In this document: one piece after another, positions 52,375 to 59,562 of the stretch
How positions within the stretch are numbered: the stretch's first letter is position 1
How the letters are laid out: each line of letters starts with the position of its first letter
Assembly (NCBI GenBank): GCA_002362105.1
Contig: DETD01000019.1
Location: 302,820-366,819 of the forward strand
From: Bacteroidales bacterium UBA3297
GTDB taxonomy: Bacteria; Bacteroidota; Bacteroidia; Bacteroidales; Paludibacteraceae
Direction of reading: 5' to 3'
Length of the DNA: 64,000 bases
Made by a program: the position numbers and the translations under genes
Notes under the pieces: model-generated
Told to the model about the DNA's origin: nothing
The model's input: only the letters and a program-made list of their open reading frames with translations
The model's database searches: none

Positions 52375-52827
52375 ATGAAAAAACTTTTCCGCCTTTCGGC
52401 AATGGTAGCCATAGTTTCTATGATGGCAACCGCTACAGTGGCAACTTCGTGTTCGGACGATGACGACGATGAAACTCCGGTTGTGTTGGTAAAAGACACC
52501 ACATTTACCGTAAATATGGGTGGTTCTGGGTCGACTGCCGGCTCTTTCTTGTCGGTTAAAGATGGCAAGGTTTATAAAAAGTCAGAGGTGGCTGCGCATG
52601 GAGACAATGTGGAAATTGTGTTTACCGGCTACACGTTTGTGTCGGCAGACAAGAGTGAAAACTCAATTGTGAATTCCAACAATCAATCGGCGACCATCAG
52701 CCAGACCAGTCCGCTTACTTTCTCTTACGAGACATCGACCGGTTACAAGGGCTCGCTGACCTTGGTGGAAGAACCTGGCGATGCGGGAGCCAATTATGTG
52801 GTGACGGTAATCCGTCAGATAAAATAA
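52375..52827 (+). CDS. Small surface lipoprotein, paralogue 3
   Basis: 150 residues. The first 33 codons are nearly identical to those of paralogue 2 (KKLFRLSAMVAIVSMMATAT, VATSC, SDDDDDE), while the mature part has diverged: VNMGGSGSTAGSFLSVKDGKVYKKSEVAAHGDNVEIVF. The signal region is conserved in DNA as well, suggesting recent duplication or gene conversion at the 5' end. Same unknown family. Confidence 0.78.
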   Translation: MKKLFRLSAMVAIVSMMATATVATSCSDDDDDETPVVLVKDTTFTVNMGGSGSTAGSFLSVKDGKVYKKSEVAAHGDNVEIVFTGYTFVSADKSENSIVNSNNQSATISQTSPLTFSYETSTGYKGSLTLVEEPGDAGANYVVTVIRQIK

Positions 52828-52848
52828 ACAAGTTTGGAACAATTTATG

Positions 52849-52880
52849 GGCATCTGTAGACTGCAGGTGCCTTTTTTTTT
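52849..52880 (+). terminator. Terminator of lipoprotein genes 2-3
   Basis: GGCATCTG (52849-52856) / CAGGTGCC (52864-52871) with one G-T pair, then nine Ts. Confidence 0.88.
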
Positions 52881-52886
52881 ATTCTG

Positions 52887-52918
52887 TTTGCACTACACGG
52901 GTCAAAGTGCTAATTTTG
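52887..52918 (+). promoter_or_regulatory. Consensus promoter of hisIE
   Basis: TTTG (52887-52890), 20 bp, TAATTTTG (52911-52918), 23 bp before the ATG. Confidence 0.7.
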
Positions 52919-52941
52919 CATAGTCTTAAAAAACAGAAACA

Positions 52942-53532
52942 ATGAAGTTGAATTTCGATGATAGCTGCCATGGCTTGGTGCAGGCAGTAGTGCAAGATAA
53001 GCGTACGCAGAAGGTGTTGCGTGTTGGTTACGTGAATGCGGAAGCTTATGCGCAAATGGAGGCTGAAAAGGTAGTAAAGCTATACAATATAAGGAATAAC
53101 AGTATAGAAGTGGTGACAGGGGGCGAGTACTTCAAGCCTCTGGCCGTAGACCAGTTGCTTCCGAACGAAGACGGTAGCGCCGTGGTTATTTTTGCGCTTC
53201 CTGAGGGCTCTACTACGGGTGCCGACACCTTCCTCGGAAACAAAAACATAGAGGATTTGGCATTCTTTACAGAGTTGCAGGATTTTATTGAAAAACGTTA
53301 TCAGGAAATGCCGGAAGGCAGCTATACCACTAAATTATTTAAAAAGGGTGTGAACAAGATGTGCCAGAAAGTGGGTGAGGAAACTATAGAGGCAATTGTT
53401 GAAGCTACCAATGGAACTAAAGAACAGTTCATCTACGAATGTAGCGATATGTTGTATCACCTGATCGTTCTCTTGACTTATAAGGGTGTCCGTATTGAAG
53501 ATCTTGCCCGTGAGTTGAAGGCAAGGCACTAA
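52942..53532 (+). CDS. hisE: HisIE-like protein: intact phosphoribosyl-ATP pyrophosphatase, degenerate cyclohydrolase domain
   Basis: 196 residues. The C-terminal half (about 108-196) is a good HisE: LQDFIEKRYQEMPEGSYTTKLF, VGEETIEAIVEATN, YECSDMLYHLIVLLT, with the Glu/Asp metal ligands. The N-terminal half aligns to HisI but lacks its catalytic features. The zinc-ligand Cys of 'DCDGD' reads LPNEDGS, and 'PTCHxGxxTCxG' reads GSTTGADTFLG. The 'SR..LWxKGExSGN' block has also gone. It probably performs only the pyrophosphatase step. No other his gene is nearby; a separate HisI may exist elsewhere. Confidence 0.8.
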   Translation: MKLNFDDSCHGLVQAVVQDKRTQKVLRVGYVNAEAYAQMEAEKVVKLYNIRNNSIEVVTGGEYFKPLAVDQLLPNEDGSAVVIFALPEGSTTGADTFLGNKNIEDLAFFTELQDFIEKRYQEMPEGSYTTKLFKKGVNKMCQKVGEETIEAIVEATNGTKEQFIYECSDMLYHLIVLLTYKGVRIEDLARELKARH

Positions 53533-53562
53533 TAAGCCCTTTTTGAGGCGCTATAAACGCAA

Positions 53563-53604
53563 AAGTCCGTCCTTATGATAACTTGTAGGGACGGGCTTCT
53601 TTTT
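53563..53604 (+). terminator. hisIE terminator
   Basis: AAGTCCGTCC (53563-53572) / GGGACGGGCTT (53588-53598) with one mismatch, then TCTTTTTT. Confidence 0.8.
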
Positions 53605-53675
53605 TGAATCAGAGCGAAAAATCTGATTCTCTGTCAGTGGTATCTTGTCCAAAAGGAGTTGTTGGTGGTGAAGCA

Positions 53676-53716
53676 GGAAAAAAGAAAAGGACCGAAATCG
53701 TAGAAATCGGTCCTTT
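53676..53716 (-). terminator. Terminator of argC-argD
   Basis: Minus strand: AAAGGACCGA, 11-nt loop, TCGGTCCTTTT (53685-53716), then CTTTTTT. Confidence 0.88.
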
Positions 53717-53735
53717 CTTATAAATTTCGTATAAA

Positions 53736-54863
53736 TTACTTGTCTAAAACCTTCTTGAAGCGAGCCAAGAATTCATCCGCTTCGGCCATGCTGAGGCAAA
53801 GCGGTGGTAACAAACGGATGGTGTGTTGGCCGGCTACGCCAGTGAACACTTTCTGCTCGTAAAGAAGGTTGGAGCGAATTTCCTTGATAGGCTCTTCAAA
53901 CTCCATACCAATCATCAAACCGCGGCCACGTACTTCCTTGATTCGTTTGAAGCCTTTAAGCTCTTCTAAAAGGTGAGCACCGACCTTTGCCGCGTTTTCA
54001 ACCAAGTTTTCCTTGTTCATAATGTTCAGCACCGATATAGCTGCAGCACACGCCAGGTGGTTGCCGCCAAATGTGGTGCCCAATTGGCCAGGCACAGCCT
54101 GAAATTTAGGCGCTATAAGTAAGCCTGACATTGGCAGACCGTTGCCGATACCTTTTGCAACACTGATAAGGTCGGCTTTGATGCCAGCGTACTGGTGCGC
54201 GAAGAATTTACCGCTTCGGCCGTAACCAGATTGAATCTCGTCAAGTATTAGAACGGTGTCGGTGTCGTCGCAAGCCTTGCGTAGTTCTACTAGGAATTGG
54301 TCGTTTGGAATTTGAATGCCTCCAACGCCCTGAATGCCTTCTATAATACAGCTAGAGAACTCTTTTGTGTCAAGTTTGGCGCGAACAGCGGCAATGTCGT
54401 TCAAGTCAACAAAGTCGACTTCAAATCCCATGTAAGCGGCAGGGCTGAACTTCGGGTTGTCGGTAACTCTGGCCGCAGCGGTAGTGCGGCCGTGGAAAGA
54501 GTGGTGGAAAGCCAAAACCTTTTTACGGTTGTTGTAGAAAGAGGCCAGTTTAATCGCATTCTCGTTAGCCTCGGCACCAGAGTTGATAAGGAACAGACGG
54601 TAATCGTCGTAACCAGAAGCTTTGCCCAGGAGGTGGGCTAACTCAACCTGTAGTTTATTGATAACAGAGTTCGAGTAAAAACCGATTTTAGCCACTTGTT
54701 CGCTGATGGCCTTAACGTAATCGGGATGTGCGTGACCGACCGAAATAACGGCATGGCCGCCATACAGGTCGAGGTATTCTTGTCCTTCCTCGTCGTAAAC
54801 GTGGCAACCCTTACCGCTGACCACATTTACGTTGAAAAGAGAATAAACGTCAAATAATTCCAT
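53736..54863 (-). CDS. argD: Acetylornithine (or succinylornithine) aminotransferase
   Basis: 375 residues, class III PLP aminotransferase. LINSGAEANENAIKLA, LILDEIQSGYGRSGKFFAHQ, and the PLP lysine in LISVAKGIGNGLPMSG. It transfers an amino group from glutamate to N-acyl-glutamate semialdehyde. Some Bacteroidota use N-succinyl instead of N-acetyl intermediates; the sequence alone does not decide. 34 bp after argC. Confidence 0.92.
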   Translation of the reverse strand: MELFDVYSLFNVNVVSGKGCHVYDEEGQEYLDLYGGHAVISVGHAHPDYVKAISEQVAKIGFYSNSVINKLQVELAHLLGKASGYDDYRLFLINSGAEANENAIKLASFYNNRKKVLAFHHSFHGRTTAAARVTDNPKFSPAAYMGFEVDFVDLNDIAAVRAKLDTKEFSSCIIEGIQGVGGIQIPNDQFLVELRKACDDTDTVLILDEIQSGYGRSGKFFAHQYAGIKADLISVAKGIGNGLPMSGLLIAPKFQAVPGQLGTTFGGNHLACAAAISVLNIMNKENLVENAAKVGAHLLEELKGFKRIKEVRGRGLMIGMEFEEPIKEIRSNLLYEQKVFTGVAGQHTIRLLPPLCLSMAEADEFLARFKKVLDK

Positions 54864-54897
54864 TTCTGTCTCTATGAATAGTTGTTGTTTTTTTTGT

Positions 54898-55875
54898 TTA
54901 GAATGCGTTTGCCTTGAGTCTGAGACCCGCCATTTCGTCGATACCGAACATAATGTTCATATTCTGGACAGCCTGTCCGCTTGCACCTTTCAACAGGTTG
55001 TCGATGGTAGAGGTAACGAGTAACTTGTTTCCGTATTTCTCGACGTGAACCAACGCCTTATTGGTATTAACGACCTGTTTCATATCGATGGCTTTGTCGC
55101 TATAGTGGGTGAAGGCGGCATTCGCATAGAAATCTTTGTAAGTTTTGATGACTTCCTCAATGTCGACGTTCTCGTCCACTTTAATCACTTCGGTCGCGAA
55201 AATACCACGAGGGAAATTGCCACGGTAAGGGATAAAGTCTATTTCAACATCGAATTCGCCTTGGGTCTGTTTAAGGCTCTGCTTTATTTCTGGAATGTGC
55301 TGGTGCTGGAAAGGCTTGTAGATGCTTAGGTTGTTGTCGCGCCAGCTGAAGTGGCTGGTAGCCTGTGGCTTGAAACCGGCACCTGTGCTGCCCGTGATGG
55401 CGTTCACGTTGATGTCGTTTCCTTTTAGCAAGCCGGCTTTTGCCAAAGGCAGAAGGCCCAACTGGATGCAGGTGGCGAAACAGCCAGGGTTGGCCACATG
55501 CATAGCCTTGCTGATGGCGTCGCGATTGATTTCTGGTAAGCCGTAGATATAATCGTGGCTTGGGTCGGCAAGACGGAAGTCTTGTGCCAAGTCAACAATT
55601 TTCACATTAGATGGAATGGTATGCGTGCTGAGGAATTCGCGGCTTTTTCCGTGGCCAAAGCAGAAGAAAACGACGTCGACCTTTTCGAACTCCAACTGGT
55701 CGGTAAACACCAGTTCGGTTTCTCCGATAAGACCGCCGTGGACATCGGTGATTTTGTTGCCGGCGTTGCTTTCACTGTGAATGAAAGTGATTTCTGCCTC
55801 AGGATGGTTGATGAGGATGCGGCAAAGTTCGCCAGCAGTGTAACCGGCACCGCCAATAATTCCAACTTTAATCAT
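54898..55875 (-). CDS. argC: N-acetyl-gamma-glutamyl-phosphate reductase
   Basis: 325 residues. NADP-binding GIIGGAGYTAGELCRIL, catalytic Cys in HVANPGCFATCIQLGLLPL, and the HIPEIKQSL / FIPYRGNFPRGIFATE region. It reduces N-acylglutamyl phosphate to the semialdehyde. First gene of an argC-argD unit with its own -7 box. Confidence 0.94.
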   Translation of the reverse strand: MIKVGIIGGAGYTAGELCRILINHPEAEITFIHSESNAGNKITDVHGGLIGETELVFTDQLEFEKVDVVFFCFGHGKSREFLSTHTIPSNVKIVDLAQDFRLADPSHDYIYGLPEINRDAISKAMHVANPGCFATCIQLGLLPLAKAGLLKGNDINVNAITGSTGAGFKPQATSHFSWRDNNLSIYKPFQHQHIPEIKQSLKQTQGEFDVEIDFIPYRGNFPRGIFATEVIKVDENVDIEEVIKTYKDFYANAAFTHYSDKAIDMKQVVNTNKALVHVEKYGNKLLVTSTIDNLLKGASGQAVQNMNIMFGIDEMAGLRLKANAF

Positions 55876-55911
55876 ATAGTGTTCTTAATTAAAATGTTTC
55901 GTTATGTAATG

Positions 55912-55919
55912 CAAAGTTA
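55912..55919 (-). promoter_or_regulatory. -7 box of argC
   Basis: Minus-strand TAACTTTG, 37 bp before the argC start and immediately after the argG terminator. Confidence 0.55.
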
Positions 55920-55920
55920 T

Positions 55921-55952
55921 AAAAAAACGGATGCAGACATTTCCGCATCCGT
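55921..55952 (-). terminator. argG terminator
   Basis: Minus strand: ACGGATGC (55945-55952) / GCATCCGT (55927-55934), then seven Ts. It separates argG from argC. Confidence 0.85.
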
Positions 55953-55976
55953 CTTTTATTCTACAGACTTTACGAA

Positions 55977-57185
55977 TTAAATGTCTTTGCTCTCGTCTTT
56001 GTGGTTAGTGTAGTATACACGTAGAGGGGTAGACATGCACTTGATGAAGCCTTTGGCTTCGTCGGCAGTCCAACCCTTAGAAGTCTCACCATATTCACCG
56101 AACTTCGTTTTAACGAGGTCGTCTTTAGAGTCAACACCAATAGTGCTGAAAGAGAGCGGACGGAGTTCGAGTGTAACAATACCGTTGACGTTACGCTGTG
56201 AACTTTCGAGCATAGCCTCGATGTCGCGCATAACAGGTTCCAAGTACTGGCTTTCGTGTAAGAACATACCATACCAGTTGGCAACCTGGTCTTTCCAGTA
56301 CTGCTGCCACTTGCTGAGGGTGTATTTTTCTAGGAATTTGTGTGCGCCGATGATAAGCATAGGAGCCGCCGCTTCGAAACCAACGCGGCCCTTAATGCCG
56401 ATGATGGTGTCGCCAACGTGCATGTCGCGGCCGATGCCGTATGCCGAACCGATTTCCTCCACCTTCTGGATGGCTGCAATCTTATCGTCGTAGTGGACAC
56501 CGTTAACGCCACAGATTTCACCGTTCTTGAATTCCAGGGCGAGGACTTCGCTACCGGTTTTAGTGACTTGTTTCAAGTAGGCCTCTTCAGGCAGGCCTTG
56601 CTTAGAGTCGAGAATCTCGCCACCGCAGATAGAGGTACCCCAAAGACCGACATTATAAGAATACTTCAACTTCTTGAAGTCAGCAGGGAAACCGTGCTCG
56701 TTCAAGTAGTTCACTTCAAATTCGCGGGAAAGGTTTTGGTCGCGTGTCAGGGTGATGATTTCAACGCCAGGGGCCATCACCAAGAACGTCATATCGAAAC
56801 GGATCTGGTCGTTACCAGCGCCGGTAGAGCCATGGGCGATAGCGTCAGCTTTAATTTCGTTGGCATAACGTGCGATAGCCATACCTTGGAAGATACGTTC
56901 AGAAGAAACAGAAATTGGATAAGTACCGTTACGGAGAACGTTACCGTAAACCATATACTTGAGGCTCTTGTTGTAGTATTCCTTAGTAACATCGAGAGTC
57001 ACGTATTTGGTCGCGCCCAATTTGTAAGCGTTTTCTTCGTTGGTCTTAAGTTGTTCGGCGCTGAAACCGCCTGTGTTAGCACAAGCCGCATATACTTCAT
57101 AACCTTTTTCTTTAGCCAGGTACATCACGGTGAACGAGGTGTCGAGGCCGCCGCTAAAAGCGACTACAACTTTTTTCTTTTCCAT
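55977..57185 (-). CDS. argG: Argininosuccinate synthase
   Basis: 402 residues. PP-loop VVAFSGGLDTSF at the N-terminus and AIAHGSTGAGNDQIRFD with the citrulline/aspartate-binding residues. It condenses citrulline and aspartate with ATP. 26 bp after the acetyltransferase gene, probably in one operon. Confidence 0.95.
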   Translation of the reverse strand: MEKKKVVVAFSGGLDTSFTVMYLAKEKGYEVYAACANTGGFSAEQLKTNEENAYKLGATKYVTLDVTKEYYNKSLKYMVYGNVLRNGTYPISVSSERIFQGMAIARYANEIKADAIAHGSTGAGNDQIRFDMTFLVMAPGVEIITLTRDQNLSREFEVNYLNEHGFPADFKKLKYSYNVGLWGTSICGGEILDSKQGLPEEAYLKQVTKTGSEVLALEFKNGEICGVNGVHYDDKIAAIQKVEEIGSAYGIGRDMHVGDTIIGIKGRVGFEAAAPMLIIGAHKFLEKYTLSKWQQYWKDQVANWYGMFLHESQYLEPVMRDIEAMLESSQRNVNGIVTLELRPLSFSTIGVDSKDDLVKTKFGEYGETSKGWTADEAKGFIKCMSTPLRVYYTNHKDESKDI

Positions 57186-57211
57186 TTGTATATTCTGTTT
57201 TTATATTCAAA

Positions 57212-57868
57212 TTAATGGGTTTCTTCAGCTTCGTCGGCAGGGAAACCGTTAGGGAAACGGTCTTTGATGATTTGTTCAACCAGCTCCTTGTCGCTTTCCA
57301 ACTCTTCTTCAGCAATCATTCTGCTGCGTTTGTTTTCAGGGTCGTAGAGCATACCTGTGCAGATACAGTAGCGGCGTTCGGTACGGGCCAGCACATCGTG
57401 GTTGATGCATCCTTCGCACCCGCGCCAGAAAGTCTCATCGTCGGTCAATTGGCCAAAGGTGACAGGAGTATAACCGCAGTCGGTGTTCAACTTCATAACA
57501 GCCGCGCCAGAAGTCAGGCTGAATATTTTAGCGTGAGGCCAACGCTTGCGTGCCAACGAAAAAGTTACATGTTTGATTCGTCGGGCCAGGCCATGGCCTC
57601 TATAGGCCTCTGGCACAATCATGCCCGAAGTGGTAACATAATGTTTGCCACCCCATGTCTCAATGTAGCTGAAACCGGCGAACTTGTCGCCGTCGAGGGC
57701 TAATACCGCCTTCCCTTTTCGCATCAGGTCCTCAACGTATTTAGGGTTACGTTTTGCAATACCTGTTCCTCTTACCTTAGCGGCTGCTGTAATAGTCTCG
57801 AGAATCTCGTCAATATAGTGGATATGACTCTCGTCGGCAATCATTAGTTTGATGTTGTCCTTAACCAT
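57212..57868 (-). CDS. GNAT-family N-acyltransferase of the arginine cluster
   Basis: 218 residues. N-terminal GNAT fold: IADESHIHYIDEILETI, VLALDGDKFAGFSYIETWGG, and the acetyl-CoA loop SGMIVPEAYRGHGLARRIK. The C-terminal part is Cys-rich (GCEGCIN...YCICTGMLYDP). Its place between argR and argG suggests it acylates glutamate in the first arginine step (inference); no separate argA or argJ is visible here. The Cys cluster could bind metal or sense redox state. Confidence 0.75.
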   Translation of the reverse strand: MVKDNIKLMIADESHIHYIDEILETITAAAKVRGTGIAKRNPKYVEDLMRKGKAVLALDGDKFAGFSYIETWGGKHYVTTSGMIVPEAYRGHGLARRIKHVTFSLARKRWPHAKIFSLTSGAAVMKLNTDCGYTPVTFGQLTDDETFWRGCEGCINHDVLARTERRYCICTGMLYDPENKRSRMIAEEELESDKELVEQIIKDRFPNGFPADEAEETH

Positions 57869-57925
57869 TTCTTGCTCCTGAAGAATTATAATGTCGTTTG
57901 TTTCGTTAGATTGTACTTTGTTAAC

Positions 57926-58396
57926 TTATTGTTGTCTTCCCTTTAGAGTGGGAATGAAAGAGGCAAGGGCATCGAAAACTTCCTTTTTAGTAAGCCCTTC
58001 CTTAATGACTCCAATAATAGTGTCTTCACCTGCAACGGTGCCAATAATAACGCTAGGAATGCGTTCGTCAATCTCGTAAGCAAGACTGCTGGCATAACCC
58101 GAGCGGGTGTGAAGCACAACGTTGTTGCCTGAAAAATCGATAGTAGTTAGCGAATTGGCAAGGTATATATTATGTTCCTCGCTGCTTTTCAGCTCGTTAG
58201 GCAACTTGTAGATGTATTCTCCTGATACGTCAGGCGTCTTTGCAACTTTCATTTGCTTCAGGTCGCGCGACAATGTTGCTTGCGTCAGTTGGAAACCGCG
58301 CTCGTCAAGCAGTTGCAATAGGTCTTCCTGGCAGCTAACTGTATTTGTGGAAATGATTTCCTTGATTGCTGCAAATCGTTTAATCTTGTTTTTCAA
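57926..58396 (-). CDS. argR: Arginine repressor
   Basis: 156 residues from a TTG at 58394-58396, chosen because LKNKIKRFAAIKEIIS aligns with the usual start of Bacteroidota ArgR. A longer TTG frame from 58453 is less likely. Winged-helix motif ELTQATLSRDLKQ-type (FQLTQATLSRDLKQMKV) and the C-terminal arginine-binding hexamerisation region with GTVAGEDTIIGVIKEG. It represses or activates arg genes in response to arginine. Confidence 0.9.
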   Translation of the reverse strand: MKNKIKRFAAIKEIISTNTVSCQEDLLQLLDERGFQLTQATLSRDLKQMKVAKTPDVSGEYIYKLPNELKSSEEHNIYLANSLTTIDFSGNNVVLHTRSGYASSLAYEIDERIPSVIIGTVAGEDTIIGVIKEGLTKKEVFDALASFIPTLKGRQQ

Positions 58397-58484
58397 TTTT
58401 GACTCAACGTATTTGTTTATCAAATGAATAAGAGACGAATAAACGCTTCCCAAACATATTTATTCGTTGCAGAGGACAAAGTTA
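58397..58484 (-). promoter_or_regulatory. argR promoter and half-site-rich leader
   Basis: Minus-strand TAACTTTG at 58477-58484. Downstream, CGAATAAATAT and several TTATTC/GAATAA half-sites (58425-58466) could bind ArgR for autoregulation. Confidence 0.5.
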
Positions 58485-58533
58485 AGGTCAATAGTTGAAT
58501 AAACATAATAAATTGACACCAAATTTTAGTGAG

Positions 58534-58551
58534 TGTGAATAAAAATTCAAA
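58534..58551. promoter_or_regulatory. ARG box
   Basis: TGAATAAAAATTCA at 58536-58549 is a perfect palindromic match to the core TGAATwwwwATTCA known from E. coli. It lies directly upstream of the argB -33 element and 50 bp upstream of the argR -7 box, so one site could control both directions. Confidence 0.8.
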
Positions 58552-58552
58552 T

Positions 58553-58583
58553 TTTGTATTTCCGCGTGCGCACTTTAAATTTG
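58553..58583 (+). promoter_or_regulatory. Consensus promoter of argB
   Basis: TTTG (58553-58556), 19 bp, TAAATTTG (58576-58583). Confidence 0.7.
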
Positions 58584-58608
58584 CACTTGTAAAATTAAGT
58601 AAACGACA

Positions 58609-59379
58609 ATGGAAAAACTTACCGTTATAAAAGTAGGTGGCAAGATTGTAGAGGAAGAAGCCTCTCTTTTGAACTTGCTGAAGGAATTTTCGAAAATCGA
58701 GGGCCAAAAAGTGCTTGTTCATGGTGGTGGCCGTTCTGCCACTGCACTCTCGACCAAACTGGGTATAGAAAGCCAGATGGTGAACGGACGACGTGTGACT
58801 GACGCAGAGACATTGAAGGTTGTTACGATGGTCTATGCAGGATTGGTGAACAAGAACATTGTTGCCCAGTTGCAGGCTTTAGGCTTGAACGCGTTGGGAC
58901 TTACCGGGGCAGACCTTAACTATATGCGAAGCGACAAACGTCCGGTAAAGGAAGTTGACTATGGCTTTGTTGGGGACCCTAAAGAGGTGAACTCTGAACT
59001 GTTGGCAGGCCTGATTGCACAGGGCGTAGTGCCTGTGCTGGCTCCTATTACACACGATAAGCTGGGACACTTGTTGAACACCAATGCCGATACTATTGCT
59101 GCGGAGGCTGCGAAGGCATTGGCTAAACATTTTGAGGTGACCCTGATGTATTGTTTCGAGAAAAAAGGCGTACTGAGTAATCCGGACGACGACGACAGCG
59201 TTATCCCCGTCGTTGACGAGGTCTTGTTTAAGGAGTATGTTGATAATGGTTCTATCCAGGGGGGTATGATCCCGAAAATAGAGAATTCGTTAGCCGCTGT
59301 AAAGGCCGGCGTTAAGCAGGTCGTAATTACGCAAGCGAGTGATATAGCGGCAGGAACTGGCACGATTATCAAACTGTGA
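58609..59379 (+). CDS. argB: Acetylglutamate kinase
   Basis: 256 residues, amino-acid kinase fold. VIKVGGKIVEE, VLVHGGGRSATAL, LGLTGADLN and NADTIAAEAAKAL. It phosphorylates N-acylglutamate, the second step of the pathway. Divergent from argR, with an ARG box in between. Confidence 0.93.
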   Translation: MEKLTVIKVGGKIVEEEASLLNLLKEFSKIEGQKVLVHGGGRSATALSTKLGIESQMVNGRRVTDAETLKVVTMVYAGLVNKNIVAQLQALGLNALGLTGADLNYMRSDKRPVKEVDYGFVGDPKEVNSELLAGLIAQGVVPVLAPITHDKLGHLLNTNADTIAAEAAKALAKHFEVTLMYCFEKKGVLSNPDDDDSVIPVVDEVLFKEYVDNGSIQGGMIPKIENSLAAVKAGVKQVVITQASDIAAGTGTIIKL

Positions 59380-59400
59380 CAAATTATAAAGTTATAAGAG

Positions 59401-59432
59401 AAAGGAGCTTCCGAATGAGGGGCTCCTTTTTC
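59401..59432 (+). terminator. argB terminator
   Basis: AAAGGAGC (59401-59408) / GCTCCTTT (59422-59429), then TTTCTGTTT. Confidence 0.8.
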
Positions 59433-59562
59433 TGTTTAATTTTATGAATGATAAATTAGTCGTCAAAAAAATGTATTATAAAATTGTATTCAGCGGGTAG
59501 TTGAAGATATTATTTATGTAAATTTGTCCGTTAGTATATTATATATTGCTTGGATTTAAAAG

